Positions 37,052 through 45,552 of a DNA stretch of 64,000 bases are shown in pieces. Location of the stretch: NCBI RefSeq assembly GCF_024703995.1, contig NZ_JAMXQV010000001.1, positions 620,001 to 684,000 of the forward strand, written 5' to 3'. This DNA is from Amycolatopsis iheyensis. GTDB taxonomy: Bacteria > Actinomycetota > Actinomycetes > Mycobacteriales > Pseudonocardiaceae. A model generated the notes under the pieces. That model was not told the origin of the DNA. It was given only the letters and a program-made list of their open reading frames with translations, and did no database searches. The translations under genes and the position numbers were made by a program. Position 1 is the stretch's first letter, and every line of letters begins with the position of its first letter.

Positions 37052-37623
37052 GCGGGCTGCCCGCCCGGCTGCCACAGCACGTCACCCTCGGGGTTCGCCA
37101 GCCGGGCGAGGATGAACAGCAGGTCCGAGAGCCGGTTGAGGTACTTCACCGCGACCGGGTTCGTCGTCTCCGGCTCGGCTTCGTGCAGCGCCCACGCGCT
37201 GCGCTCCGCCCGCCGCGACACCGTGCGCGCCTGGTGCAGGAACGCCGCGCCCGGCGTGCCGCCCGGCAGGATGAACGACGTCAGCTTCGGCAGGCGCTCG
37301 TTGAACTCGTCGCACCAGCCTTCGAGCCGTTCGACGTACTTCTCCGTGATCCGCAGCGGCGGGTACGGCGGGTCGTCGGAGATCGGCAGGCAGAGGTCCG
37401 CGCCGACGTCGAAGAGATCGTTCTGCACCGTACGCAGCACGTCCGCGATTTCGCCGGGGAGACCGCCCATCGCGATCGCCAGGCCCAGCACCGAGTTGGC
37501 TTCGTCGGTGTCGGCGTACGCGCCCAGGCGCGGGGACGTCTTGGGCACGCGGGACCCGTCGCCGAGCGCGGTCGTGCCGCTGTCGCCGACCTTCGTGTAG
37601 ACGCGGTTGATGCGAACGACCAT
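37048..37623 (-). CDS. cobO: Cob(I)alamin adenosyltransferase, PduO type
   Basis: 191 residues. Transfers adenosyl from ATP to cob(I)alamin, making the coenzyme used by ethylmalonyl-CoA mutase, which is also in this window. Seen: TKVGDSGTTALGDGSRVPK (ATP loop), RRAERSAW and NPVAVKYLNRLSDLLFILAR. ATG 37623; a TATGGT -10 box (37630-37635, minus strand) ends 6 nt upstream, so it may be leaderless. The position opposite murA matches Rv1314c. Confidence 0.93.
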   Translation of the reverse strand: MVVRINRVYTKVGDSGTTALGDGSRVPKTSPRLGAYADTDEANSVLGLAIAMGGLPGEIADVLRTVQNDLFDVGADLCLPISDDPPYPPLRITEKYVERLEGWCDEFNERLPKLTSFILPGGTPGAAFLHQARTVSRRAERSAWALHEAEPETTNPVAVKYLNRLSDLLFILARLANPEGDVLWQPGGQPA

Positions 37624-37670
37624 GAACCCACCATAGCGGCCCCCGCCCGGGCCGAATCCGGGCGAGAGGG

Positions 37671-37676
37671 CATGAT
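37671..37676 (+). promoter_or_regulatory. Possible -10 box of murA
   Basis: CATGAT ends 8 nt before the ATG at 37685. GAGAGGG (37664-37670) lies directly before it and could instead serve a TTG start at 37676. Confidence 0.3.
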
Positions 37677-37684
37677 TGGCGGCC

Positions 37685-38959
37685 ATGAGCGAGCACTTCG
37701 ACGTGCATGGCGGAGCCCGGCTGGTCGGCGAGGTCGACGTGGTCGGCGCCAAGAACAGCGTGCTGAAGCTGATGGCCGCGGCCCTCCTCGCGGAAGGCAC
37801 GACGACCATCACGAACTGCCCGCAGATCCTCGACGTCCCGCTGATGGGCGACGTGCTGCGGAGCGTCGGCTGCGAGGTCGTCATCGAGGGCGACACCGCC
37901 ACCATCACCACCCCGGCCGAGCTGTCGCACCGCGCGGACTCGGCGGCGATGGGCAAGCTGCGCGCGTCCGTCTGCGTGCTGGGCCCGCTGGTCGGCCGGC
38001 TGAAGCAGGCCGTCGTGGCGCTGCCGGGCGGCGACGCGATCGGCTCGCGCCCGCTGGACATGCACCAGAACGGCCTGCGCAAGCTGGGCGCGACGAGCAC
38101 GATCGAGCACGGCTGCGTCGTCGCGAAGGCCGAGACGCTGGTCGGCGCGCAGATCTGGCTGGACTTCCCGAGCGTCGGCGCGACCGAGAACATCCTGATG
38201 GCGGCCGTGCTGGCCGAGGGCACCACGGTCATCGACAACTGCGCGCGCGAGCCCGAGATCGTCGACATCTGCACGATGCTCACCGAGATGGGCGCGAAGA
38301 TCGACGGCGCCGGCACGTCGACGTTGACCGTGCACGGCGTGGAGCAGCTGCACCCGACCACCCACAGCGTCATCGGCGACCGGATCGTGGGCGCGACCTG
38401 GGCGTTCGCGGCGTCGATGACCCGTGGCGACGTCACCGTGCGCGGGGTCAACCCGCACCACCTCGACCTGGTGCTGAACAAGCTGCAGCTGGCCGGCGCG
38501 GACGTCGAGACGTTCGGCGACAAGGGCTTCCGCGTGGTCCAGCCCGAGCGCCCCAAGGCGGTCGACTGGGTGACGCTGCCCTACCCCGGCTTCGCGACCG
38601 ACCTCCAGCCGTTCGCGGTCGCGCTCTCGGCGGTGTCCGAAGGCACGTCGATGATCACGGAGAACGTCTACGAGGCGCGGTTCCGGTTCATCGAGGAGAT
38701 GATCCGCCTGTCGGGCGACGCACGCACGGACGGCCACCACGCGGTGGTCCGCGGCGTCTCCCGGCTGTCCAGCGCCCCGGTCTGGGCGTCCGACATCCGC
38801 GCCGGCGCGGGGCTGGTGCTGGCCGGGCTGTGCGCGGACGGCGTCACCGAGGTCTGGGACGTCTTCCACATCGACCGCGGCTACCCGCACTTCGTCGAGA
38901 ACCTGAACCGCCTGGGCGCCCGCATCGAGCGGGTCAGCGGCGAGCCCGACCGGACGTGA
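37685..38959 (+). CDS. murA: UDP-N-acetylglucosamine 1-carboxyvinyltransferase
   Basis: First committed step of peptidoglycan synthesis; 424 residues, collinear with the M. tuberculosis enzyme. [15 protein letters not shown] start ([16 protein letters not shown]) and PLDMHQNGL are seen. The loop residue that is Cys115 in E. coli is Asp117 here ([11 protein letters not shown]), as in mycobacteria, where it confers fosfomycin resistance. I chose ATG 37685 by homology; TTG 37676 would add three residues. Confidence 0.96.
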   Translation: MSEHFDVHGGARLVGEVDVVGAKNSVLKLMAAALLAEGTTTITNCPQILDVPLMGDVLRSVGCEVVIEGDTATITTPAELSHRADSAAMGKLRASVCVLGPLVGRLKQAVVALPGGDAIGSRPLDMHQNGLRKLGATSTIEHGCVVAKAETLVGAQIWLDFPSVGATENILMAAVLAEGTTVIDNCAREPEIVDICTMLTEMGAKIDGAGTSTLTVHGVEQLHPTTHSVIGDRIVGATWAFAASMTRGDVTVRGVNPHHLDLVLNKLQLAGADVETFGDKGFRVVQPERPKAVDWVTLPYPGFATDLQPFAVALSAVSEGTSMITENVYEARFRFIEEMIRLSGDARTDGHHAVVRGVSRLSSAPVWASDIRAGAGLVLAGLCADGVTEVWDVFHIDRGYPHFVENLNRLGARIERVSGEPDRT

Positions 38960-38960
38960 A

Positions 38961-39554
38961 TCACCCGCCCTGCGCGCTGAGCGCGCGCAGGGCGTAGGCC
39001 ACCAGCCGCTCGACGTAGTCCGGCTCCGCTTCGGCGCGGCGGACCACGAGGCGCCAGTAGATCGGCGCCGCCAGCACGTCGAGCGCCATTTCCATGTCCA
39101 GGTCCTCGGGCAGCTCGCCGCGTGTGATCGCGCGGCGCAGCATCGCTTCGCCGACCTCGCGCCGCGGCCCGCCGATGTTCTCGCGCGTGTCGCGCCCGTG
39201 GTCCGGGTTGCGCGCGTCCTCCGCGACCAGGTCCGGCAGGATCCGCGAGAACAGCGGGTGCGTCAGCCAGTCGATCAGTGACTGCATCGTCTGGCGCAGG
39301 TCACCGCGCAGTGAGCCGGTGTCCGCCTCCGCCGCGCGCGTCACGCTGAACTCCGTGACCACCGCCGCGATCATCTCGTCCTTCGACCGCCACCGCCGGT
39401 AGAGCGCGCTTTTGCCGACGCCGGCGCGTTTCGCGACGGCCTCCATCGACAGCCGCCCGTAGCCCTGCTCGGCGAGCTCGTGGAGGACGGCGTCGGTGAT
39501 CGCCTGCGTGACCTCGGGCTGGAGGACCGCGGCGCCGGTCGGGGTGCGTGCCAT
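38961..39554 (-). CDS. TetR-family regulator
   Basis: 197 residues. N-terminal HTH: YGRLSMEAVAKRAGVGKSAL with YRRWRSKDEM after it. The C-terminal ligand domain resembles the TetR_C_11 type. A TACACT -10 box ends 7 nt before the ATG at 39554. Two 19-bp operator copies lie just upstream, in the gap to the divergent SnoaL-NmrA-hydrolase operon, so it almost certainly represses itself and that operon. Ligand unknown. Confidence 0.9.
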   Translation of the reverse strand: MARTPTGAAVLQPEVTQAITDAVLHELAEQGYGRLSMEAVAKRAGVGKSALYRRWRSKDEMIAAVVTEFSVTRAAEADTGSLRGDLRQTMQSLIDWLTHPLFSRILPDLVAEDARNPDHGRDTRENIGGPRREVGEAMLRRAITRGELPEDLDMEMALDVLAAPIYWRLVVRRAEAEPDYVERLVAYALRALSAQGG

Positions 39555-39561
39555 GGACAGC

Positions 39562-39567
39562 AGTGTA
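39562..39567 (-). promoter_or_regulatory. -10 box of the tetR gene, leaderless
   Basis: TACACT on the minus strand ends 7 nt before the ATG at 39554. The first operator (39575-39596) covers its spacer and -35 region. Confidence 0.5.
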
Positions 39568-39574
39568 GCGGGTG

Positions 39575-39627
39575 GACGGAACGGTACCGTCCCGTCTATA
39601 TTGACGTCGGGACGGCACCGTCTCGTC
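39575..39627. promoter_or_regulatory. Twin TetR operators in the divergent promoter region
   Basis: Site 1, 39575-39596, is an inverted repeat GACGGAACGGT/ACCGTCCCGTC with one mismatch. Site 2, GGGACGGCACCGTCTCGTC (39609-39627), matches site 1 (39578-39596) at 16 of 19 positions, with a 31-bp period. They bracket TATATT between the tetR and SnoaL starts. Confidence 0.7.
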
Positions 39628-39648
39628 CAAACGTTCAAGGAGGCTCCG

Positions 39649-40074
39649 ATGGAGCTGCGAGACCTCGTCGATCACGGGATCGACCTGCTGCTGAAGCACG
39701 ACATGGCCGGGTTCGCCGGGCTGTGGGCCACCGACGGCGTCCTCGAGTTCCCCTTCGCCGGCCCGGGCTACCCGAAGCGCGTCGAGGGGCGCGAAGCGAT
39801 CACCGAATACCTGCGCGACTACCCGAACCTGCTGGACATCCGGGAGGTCGTCGCGAAGACCGTGCACGAGACGACCGACCCGGCCGTGGTCGTCGCCGAG
39901 TTCACGGTCGCCGGGGTCGTGGTGGCTTCGGGGAAGCCGTACGAGCTCTCCTACGTCGCGGTGATCACCGGCGGGAACGGCGAGATCCGGCACTACCGCG
40001 ACTACTGGAGCCCACTCGCCGCGGCGGAGATCCTGGGTGGCGTCGAAGAGCTGACGGCGGCTTTCGGTGGCTGA
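39649..40074 (+). CDS. SnoaL/NTF2-like protein
   Basis: 141 residues, one NTF2-like domain (MELRDLVDHGIDLLLKHDMA, then FAGLWATDGVLEFPF; later HYRDYWSPL). Such domains act as isomerases, hydratases or small-ligand binders. ATG has AAGGAGG 5 nt upstream. First of three overlapping genes under the TetR operators, together perhaps detoxifying or degrading a small aromatic or ketone compound. Confidence 0.85.
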   Translation: MELRDLVDHGIDLLLKHDMAGFAGLWATDGVLEFPFAGPGYPKRVEGREAITEYLRDYPNLLDIREVVAKTVHETTDPAVVVAEFTVAGVVVASGKPYELSYVAVITGGNGEIRHYRDYWSPLAAAEILGGVEELTAAFGG

Positions 40075-40885
40075 CGTCCTGGTCCTCGGCGGCACCGGCA
40101 CCACCGGGAGCCGCGTGGTCGCGGGCCTGCGCGACGCGGGATTCGCGGCACGCGCGGCCACGCGCAAGCCCGGCGAGCCCGGTCAGGTCCGGTTCGACTG
40201 GGCCGACCGCGCATCCCATGGCGACGCAGTACGCAATGTATCCGCTGTATACATTGTCGCCCCGATCGGCGAGGCCGAGCCGGCCGGGCTGGTGTCGCCG
40301 TTCCTCGCCGACGCGCTGGCGGCGGGTGTCCGCCGGTTCGTCCTGCTCAGCTCGTCGGCCGTCACGGCGGACACGCCCGGGCTCGGCGAGCTGCAACGGC
40401 TCGTGCGCGCCGCGCCGGAGTGGGCCGTGCTGAAGCCGTCGTGGTTCATGCAGAACTTCACCGGCGAGCACCTGGTCGCCCAGGGGGTGCGGGACGGCGA
40501 GATCGTCACGGCCACCGGCGACGCGCGGATCGCGTTCGTCGACGCCGGCGACATCGCGGCGGTCGCCGTCCGCGCGCTGACCGATCCCGAACCGCACAAC
40601 ACCGAACACGTCCTGACCGGTCCCTCGGCCGTGAGCTACGCCGAAGCCGCGTCGATCATCGCCGCGCACACCGGGCGCCCGGTGCGGCACCGCGCGGTGA
40701 GCACCGCGGACTTCGCGGCCCGCGTGGCCGCGTCGGGGGTTCCGGCGGAGTTCGCCGCGGTGCTCGCCGCGCTCGACGAGGACATCCGCCGCGGCACCGA
40801 AGACCGCGTCACCCCGGCCGTCGAGCAGCTCACCGGCCGGCCCGCCCGCTCGTTCACCACGTTCGTCGAGGAGGAAATCCGATGA
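40067..40885 (+). CDS. NmrA-like NAD(P)-binding protein
   Basis: 272 residues, atypical SDR. Cofactor motif VLVLGGTGTTGSRV at the N-terminus; PSWFMQNF and VDAGDIAAVA are typical of NmrA/quinone-reductase-like members. The GTG start overlaps the SnoaL gene by 8 nt and the stop overlaps the hydrolase start by 4 nt. An AT-rich patch, AATGTAT..ATACATT (40235-40255), lies inside the coding sequence and stands out against the GC-rich surroundings. Confidence 0.88.
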   Translation: MADVLVLGGTGTTGSRVVAGLRDAGFAARAATRKPGEPGQVRFDWADRASHGDAVRNVSAVYIVAPIGEAEPAGLVSPFLADALAAGVRRFVLLSSSAVTADTPGLGELQRLVRAAPEWAVLKPSWFMQNFTGEHLVAQGVRDGEIVTATGDARIAFVDAGDIAAVAVRALTDPEPHNTEHVLTGPSAVSYAEAASIIAAHTGRPVRHRAVSTADFAARVAASGVPAEFAAVLAALDEDIRRGTEDRVTPAVEQLTGRPARSFTTFVEEEIR

Positions 40886-42072
40886 AGCAGATCATGTTCA
40901 CCGAGGACCCGCAGTTCTGGTTCGAGACCCTGCGCCTGTTCGGCCACGCGTCCTACGGCGGCTCGGACTTCGGCGAGGTCGTCGCGGCGGCGTCGACGGT
41001 GACGCCGGGCGACTACGACAGCTGGCACGACGCCTACCGCGCGATGGCGGACCGGCTCTACGCCGAGGCGGCCGACGCCGGCCCGGTCACGGCGCGGGAC
41101 CTGCTGCTGCGCGCGTCGACGTACTACTTCTCGTCGGAGTTCTTCCTGCACGGCGACCCGGCGGACCCGCGGATCGCGTCGGCGTACGACCGCAGTGTCG
41201 AGTGCTTCCGGCGTGCGGGCGTCGCCGAGCCGGTCGAAATCCCGTACGGGGGAACGGTTCTGCGCGGTTACTTCTACCGCGCGCCGGGCGCGGGCCCGAA
41301 GCCGCTGCTGATCATGCACAACGGGTTCGACGGCAGCGCCGAGGAATGCCACTACATGGGCGCGGCGGCCGGCGCCGAGCACGGCTACCACGTGCTGACG
41401 TTCGACGGCCCCGGCCAGCCGAGCGCGATCCGGCACGACGAGCTCGTGTTCCGCCCGGACTGGGAGCACGTCGTCACCCCGGTGGTCGACTTCGCGCTCG
41501 GCCTCGACGGCGTCGACAGTTCGCGGATCGCGCTGCTGGGCGTGAGCCTCGGCGGCATGCTGGCTCCGCGCGCGGCGGCGTTCGAGCCCCGGCTGGCGGC
41601 CGTCGTCGCGGTCGACGGTGTCTACGACGCCGGCGCCGCGGTGACCGGCGCCCTGCCGTGGGACCGCACGGAAATCGTCCGCCGCGCGAACGCCCCGGAG
41701 GACCCGGAGTTCGACGCCTTGCTGGCGGCGGGCCGCGAGGCGAACTCGACGTTGCGCTGGGCGTGCGACCACGGCCGCTACGTCCTGGGCGCGGCGACCG
41801 ACCGCGAGTTCGTCGCGAAGTACCTCGAGTACACGCTGGAGGGCGGCGTCGCGGAGAAGATCACGTGCCCGACGCTGGTCTGCGAAGCGGCGGACGACCT
41901 GTTCTTCGCCGGCGAGACGGAGACCGAGCCGCGCCGGCTGTACGACCACCTGAACGCCCCGAAGACGCTGCTGACCTTCACGGCGGAGGAAGGCGCGGAC
42001 GCGCACTGCCACGTCGGAGCCCAGCGCCTGGCGGCCGGCCGGATCTACGACTGGCTGGACCGCACGCTCTAG
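40882..42072 (+). CDS. Alpha/beta hydrolase (2,6-dihydropseudooxynicotine-hydrolase-like)
   Basis: 396 residues. A helical N-terminal part (about 1-115) precedes the alpha/beta fold with HNGFDGSAEE, DGPGQPSA and the nucleophile S222 in LGVSLGG; a late His in DAHCHVG could be the catalytic base. The N-terminal cap is typical of C-C bond hydrolases such as 2,6-dihydropseudooxynicotine hydrolase and of FrsA-like proteins. ATG overlaps the NmrA stop; GAGGAGG upstream. It shares a 4-nt overlap with the convergent LysE gene. Confidence 0.85.
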   Translation: MKQIMFTEDPQFWFETLRLFGHASYGGSDFGEVVAAASTVTPGDYDSWHDAYRAMADRLYAEAADAGPVTARDLLLRASTYYFSSEFFLHGDPADPRIASAYDRSVECFRRAGVAEPVEIPYGGTVLRGYFYRAPGAGPKPLLIMHNGFDGSAEECHYMGAAAGAEHGYHVLTFDGPGQPSAIRHDELVFRPDWEHVVTPVVDFALGLDGVDSSRIALLGVSLGGMLAPRAAAFEPRLAAVVAVDGVYDAGAAVTGALPWDRTEIVRRANAPEDPEFDALLAAGREANSTLRWACDHGRYVLGAATDREFVAKYLEYTLEGGVAEKITCPTLVCEAADDLFFAGETETEPRRLYDHLNAPKTLLTFTAEEGADAHCHVGAQRLAAGRIYDWLDRTL

Positions 42073-42683
42073 CCTTCGACCACCAACGCCGCGCCGAACC
42101 CGAGCAGGGCGGCGCCGGTGACGCCGTCCATCGTCCGGCGGACCCGGCGCCGCCGCAGCCAGTGGCGGATCCGGTGCACGCCGGCGACGATGACGAGCTG
42201 CCAGAGCGTGGCGAGGACCCCGACGGTACCGGCGAGCAGCAGGGATTCCGCGAGCGTCGAGTCCGGCGTGAGGAACTGCGGGAGCATCGAGAGGTAGAAG
42301 ACGAGGACCTTCGGGTTAGTGAGGTTGCCGAGGAAGCCTTCGCGCCACCGGCGGCCGCCGGTGGGTGCGGCCCGCTCGAGGGCGCGGTAGTTCCCGCGCC
42401 ACGCGGCGACGAGGGCTTTGCCCCCGAGGTAGCCGAGGTACGCGGCGCCGGCCCACTTCAGGGCGAGGAAAACGGGCTCGGACCGCACGACGAGGGCACT
42501 GAGCCCCAGCGCGGCGGCGACGCCTTGGACGAGGTTCCCGGAGCCGATGCCCAGCGCGGTCAGCACCCCGCCCCGCCGGCCGCCGGCGAGCGAGTTCTTG
42601 AGCACGAGGGCCGTGTCCGGTCCCGGCACGATCAGCACGAGCACGACGAAGAGCACGTACGCGCCATAGGTTCCCCAGGTCAT
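42069..42683 (-). CDS. LysE/RhtB-family exporter (copy 1)
   Basis: 204 residues, about six TM helices. N-terminal MTWGTYGAYVLFVVLVLIVP with PGPDT and LKNSLAGGRRGG, middle GFLGNLTNPKVLVFYLSMLP. LysE family proteins export amino acids or other small cations. It is the last of three tandem paralogues in one operon, 32 nt after copy 2. Confidence 0.9.
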   Translation of the reverse strand: MTWGTYGAYVLFVVLVLIVPGPDTALVLKNSLAGGRRGGVLTALGIGSGNLVQGVAAALGLSALVVRSEPVFLALKWAGAAYLGYLGGKALVAAWRGNYRALERAAPTGGRRWREGFLGNLTNPKVLVFYLSMLPQFLTPDSTLAESLLLAGTVGVLATLWQLVIVAGVHRIRHWLRRRRVRRTMDGVTGAALLGFGAALVVEG

Positions 42684-42715
42684 GACGCCAGGTTAGGCCG
42701 GGAGCGGCGGCGGTC

Positions 42716-43339
42716 TCAGCCTTCGAGAGCCAGCGCCGCGCCGAAACCCACCAACGCCATCCCCGTCGCGCCGTCCATGGCCCGCCGGACCCGGCGGCGC
42801 TGCAGCCAGCCCCGCACGCGGCGCACGAACAGCAGTAACAGCACCTGCCACACCACCCCGAGCGCCGCCACCGTGTACGCCAGCAGCAGCGAATCGCCGA
42901 ACGTCGACGCCGGGGTCAAGAACTGGGGCAGCACCGACAGGTACAGCACGATCACCTTGGGATTGGTGATGTTGGAGAGGAAGCCTTCGCGGAACCGCCG
43001 CCCGTGGGAGCCGCGCGCCTGGCGAACGCCGTCCAACGCTTCGTAGTCCCCGCGCCAAGCTCCCCGCAACGCCTGGAAACCCAGGAACACCAGGTAAGCC
43101 GCGCCGAGCCACTTCACCGTGAGGAACAACGGCTGGTATCGCGTGATCACCGCGCCCAGCCCGAACGCCACCGCGGTGCCCTGGAGGAAGTTCGCGACGC
43201 TGATGCCCGCGCACGCCCAGCCGCCGCCGCGGGCGCCGCCGGTCAGGGCGTTCTTCAGGACCACCATCGTGTCCGGGCCCGGCATCATCGCCAGGAACCC
43301 CATCATCCCGGCGAACGCCGCGTACGTGCTCCACGTCAT
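42716..43339 (-). CDS. LysE/RhtB-family exporter (copy 2)
   Basis: 207 residues, opening MTWSTYAAFAGMMGFLAMMP, with PGPDTMVVLKNALTGGARGG and GFLSNITNPKVIVLYLSVLP. Closest to copy 3 by eye. The ATG shares one base with the stop of copy 3 (TGATG), so the two are translationally coupled. Confidence 0.9.
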   Translation of the reverse strand: MTWSTYAAFAGMMGFLAMMPGPDTMVVLKNALTGGARGGGWACAGISVANFLQGTAVAFGLGAVITRYQPLFLTVKWLGAAYLVFLGFQALRGAWRGDYEALDGVRQARGSHGRRFREGFLSNITNPKVIVLYLSVLPQFLTPASTFGDSLLLAYTVAALGVVWQVLLLLFVRRVRGWLQRRRVRRAMDGATGMALVGFGAALALEG

Positions 43340-43962
43340 CAGGACTCCAGGGCCAACGCCGCGCCGAAGCCGAGCAGGGCCGTGCCCGTGACGCCGTCGA
43401 GGGTGCGGCGGACGCGGCGGCGGCCCAGCCACGCCCGGACCCGGTGCACGAACAGCAGCAGCACCAGCAGCCACGCCCCGCCCAGGACCGCGACCGTGTA
43501 CGCCAGCACCAGCGAGTCGCCGAGCGTGGAGGCCGGGGTGAGGAACTGCGGCAGCACCGACAGGTACAGCACCAGCACCTTCGGGTTCGTGATGTTCGAG
43601 AGGAACCCCTCGCGGAACCGGCGGAACCCGCCGCCGCGGCGGCGCTGGGCCTGCTCGACGACGTCGTAGTTGCCGCGGAACGCCCCGCGCAGTGCCTGGA
43701 ACCCGAGGAACACGAGGTACGCCGCGCCGACCCACTTCAGCGCCAGGAACACCGGCTGCGACTTCGCGATGAGCACGCCCAGCCCGAGCGCCGCGGCGCT
43801 GCCCTGCACCGCGTTGCCCGCGAAGATGCCGAGCGACGCGAGCAGCCCGCCGCGGAACCCGCCGGAGAGCGCGTTCTTCAGCATCACCATCGTGTCCGGT
43901 CCCGGCGCCAGCACGATCAGCACCACGATGACCAGGTAACTCCCGTACACACTCCACGTCAC
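43339..43962 (-). CDS. LysE/RhtB-family exporter (copy 3, first in operon)
   Basis: 207 residues, opening (V)TWSVYGSYLVIVVLIVLAP with PGPDTMVMLKNALSGGFRGG and the FLSNITNPKVLVLYLSVLP motif shared with its neighbours. GTG 43962 chosen because it aligns with the starts of the other two copies. It heads the operon. The substrate is unknown; no LysG-type regulator is beside it. Confidence 0.9.
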   Translation of the reverse strand: MTWSVYGSYLVIVVLIVLAPGPDTMVMLKNALSGGFRGGLLASLGIFAGNAVQGSAAALGLGVLIAKSQPVFLALKWVGAAYLVFLGFQALRGAFRGNYDVVEQAQRRRGGGFRRFREGFLSNITNPKVLVLYLSVLPQFLTPASTLGDSLVLAYTVAVLGGAWLLVLLLFVHRVRAWLGRRRVRRTLDGVTGTALLGFGAALALES

Positions 43963-44034
43963 GGCTGCCCACGCTAACCGACGGATATCGGTCCGGTCTC
44001 GCGGATTTCCGTCACACCGTTCGCCGCGTGGCTC

Positions 44035-44395
44035 GTGGCCGTGCACCGAGGGGAACTCGCCCTTCAGGACGGCGAAAACCTGCTCTGGCGGAACACGGCC
44101 GTCCTGGTGTCGCTGACGTTCGGCTGGGTCGTCGCGATCGTCGTGTTCGTGGCGCTCGGGCAGTCGACCCCGGCCGCGGTGCTCGCGGTGGCCGGCATCG
44201 CGTCGGCGGGCTGGTCCGAGTACTCGCGGCGGCGGCAGGCCGACCTCGTCGAGTGCTTCGTGACCGACCGGCGGATCGTCGTCCACAGCGACGAGGAGGG
44301 GCGGTCCCACGCTCCGCGCGATCGATCACGCACAGAGGGTGTTCGAGCACGTGCAGCGCGCTCGGGGCTCGGCGGAGGGCACCCCCGCGGAGTAG
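44035..44395 (+). pseudogene. Two-TM LPGE-family paralogue with apparent frameshift
   Basis: Reads LALQDGENLLWRN, two TM helices, then LVECFVTDRRIVVHSDEEG, matching its three downstream paralogues (LLPGExxxW, VTxxRxL). After the GGGG at 44298-44301 the frame turns into Arg-rich text, while the +1 frame continues plausibly as PTLRAIDHAQRVFEHVQRAR and ends at TAG 44393-44395. One extra base in GAGGAGGGGCGG explains this. It may be a mutation or a sequence error. Start GTG 44035 or 44041. Confidence 0.6.
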
Positions 44396-44404
44396 TGTTC
44401 GGCC

Positions 44405-44926
44405 ATGTCAGCAGGGGAAATCGATCTTCTACCCGGTGAGCGCGTGCTCTGGGCGGGAGAGCCGGTCCAGCGTCCGCTCTACGTCGCCGCCGACGGGGTG
44501 ATCGCCCCTGCCGGACTCGTCCTCGCCGTCGCCGCGCTCTGGTTCCTGCTCACGACCGAACCCGCCGGGCCCGCGATGGCCGCCGCCGTCGTGGTTCTCG
44601 TGATCGGCCTCTACGGCGCCGTCGGCCGCGAAGCCGTCCGCTACCTCGCGCTCGGGCGCACGACGTACGCCGTGACCGACAGCCGGGTCATCGCGCGCAC
44701 GGGGCTGTTCCGCCAGAAGGAACGCGCCAGCGAGCTGGCCGGCCTGTCGGCGCCGGTGCTCAAGCCCGGGCCGTCGCGCACCGGCACCCTCACCTTCGCG
44801 GAGTCCGGCTCGGTGACGCTGATGGGCGTCGGCGAGCCGAAGCGCGTCCGCGACCTGCTCACCAAGGCCATCGACGAGGCGAAGGCCCGTCAGGCACCTC
44901 CGGAGCCGGACACTTCGGCCGCTTAG
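44405..44926 (+). CDS. LPGE-family two-TM protein with PH-like domain (paralogue 2)
   Basis: 173 residues. N-terminal IDLLPGERVLWAGEPVQRPL, two TM helices (about 32-80), then TTYAVTDSRVIARTGLF and a C-terminal beta-rich part. The arrangement resembles bacterial PH-domain membrane proteins. Function unknown. It lies 9 nt after the stop of the frameshifted copy and starts the intact part of the array. A TAGTGT -10-like box ends 6 nt before the ATG. Confidence 0.75.
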   Translation: MSAGEIDLLPGERVLWAGEPVQRPLYVAADGVIAPAGLVLAVAALWFLLTTEPAGPAMAAAVVVLVIGLYGAVGREAVRYLALGRTTYAVTDSRVIARTGLFRQKERASELAGLSAPVLKPGPSRTGTLTFAESGSVTLMGVGEPKRVRDLLTKAIDEAKARQAPPEPDTSAA

Positions 44927-44982
44927 GCAACCACCCGGCTCCACCACGCGTGTCCCCTTTGTCCACATGGGGGAGCGGAGGC

Positions 44983-45552
44983 GTGTTGGACCTGCCGACG
45001 AATGTCCTGATGCCGGGTGAGCGGGTGCTGTGGTCGGGACGGCCACGCCGGCACCCCCTGCGTTTCGAAGAATGGTTCATCCTGGGCGTGCTCGGGGTGT
45101 GGACGGCGCTGCTGTGCGTGCTGTTCGCCGCGACGCTCGCCCGGCAGAACCCGATGGTGTACTTCCTGCCGGTGCTGCTCGTGTTCAGCCTGCTGCCCGC
45201 CGCTGCGCTGCTCCTGGGACGCCAGCGGATGGCGCGCTCGACCACCTACTTCGTCACCACCCTGCGGGTGCTGGCGGTGCACGAACGGCCGTGGCGCCGG
45301 GTGCGGTGGGACTACCTGGCGCTGGTGCCGGTCCCGTCCCTGCGCGAGGGCCGGGAGGGAACCGGCACGTTGTCCTTCGGCTGGCCCGATCCGGCGGCGC
45401 GCGTCATGGCGGTGTTCTCCCGGCCACTGCCGGGAACGCCGCCGTCGGACGGCTCGCTGTCCCCGCGGCGCGTGGAGTTCCGCGGCATCCCCGACGCCGG
45501 TCAGGTGCGCGAGCTGATCGCCGAGGCCCAAGGCCGGCCCCTCGATGCTTGA
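44983..45552 (+). CDS. LPGE-family two-TM protein (paralogue 3)
   Basis: 189 residues, opening LDLPTNVLMPGERVLWSGRP, two TM helices (about 30-75), then STTYFVTTLRVLAVHERP and a basic loop. GTG 44983 chosen because GGGAG lies 7 nt upstream and the family motif begins there; GTG 44950 is possible. It overlaps the next gene by 8 nt. Role unknown. Confidence 0.75.
   Translation: MLDLPTNVLMPGERVLWSGRPRRHPLRFEEWFILGVLGVWTALLCVLFAATLARQNPMVYFLPVLLVFSLLPAAALLLGRQRMARSTTYFVTTLRVLAVHERPWRRVRWDYLALVPVPSLREGREGTGTLSFGWPDPAARVMAVFSRPLPGTPPSDGSLSPRRVEFRGIPDAGQVRELIAEAQGRPLDA

Noticed and set aside
38967..38993. GCCCTGCGCGC/GCGCGCAGGGC hairpin between murA and tetR as a terminator
   Set aside because: It lies inside the tetR coding end and has no T run. 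It could slow polymerase, but I cannot support a terminator call.
40235..40255. AT-rich inverted repeat AATGTAT..ATACATT inside the NmrA-like gene
   Set aside because: It lies in the coding sequence with an intact frame and has no partner site. Probably chance, though the local AT richness is odd.
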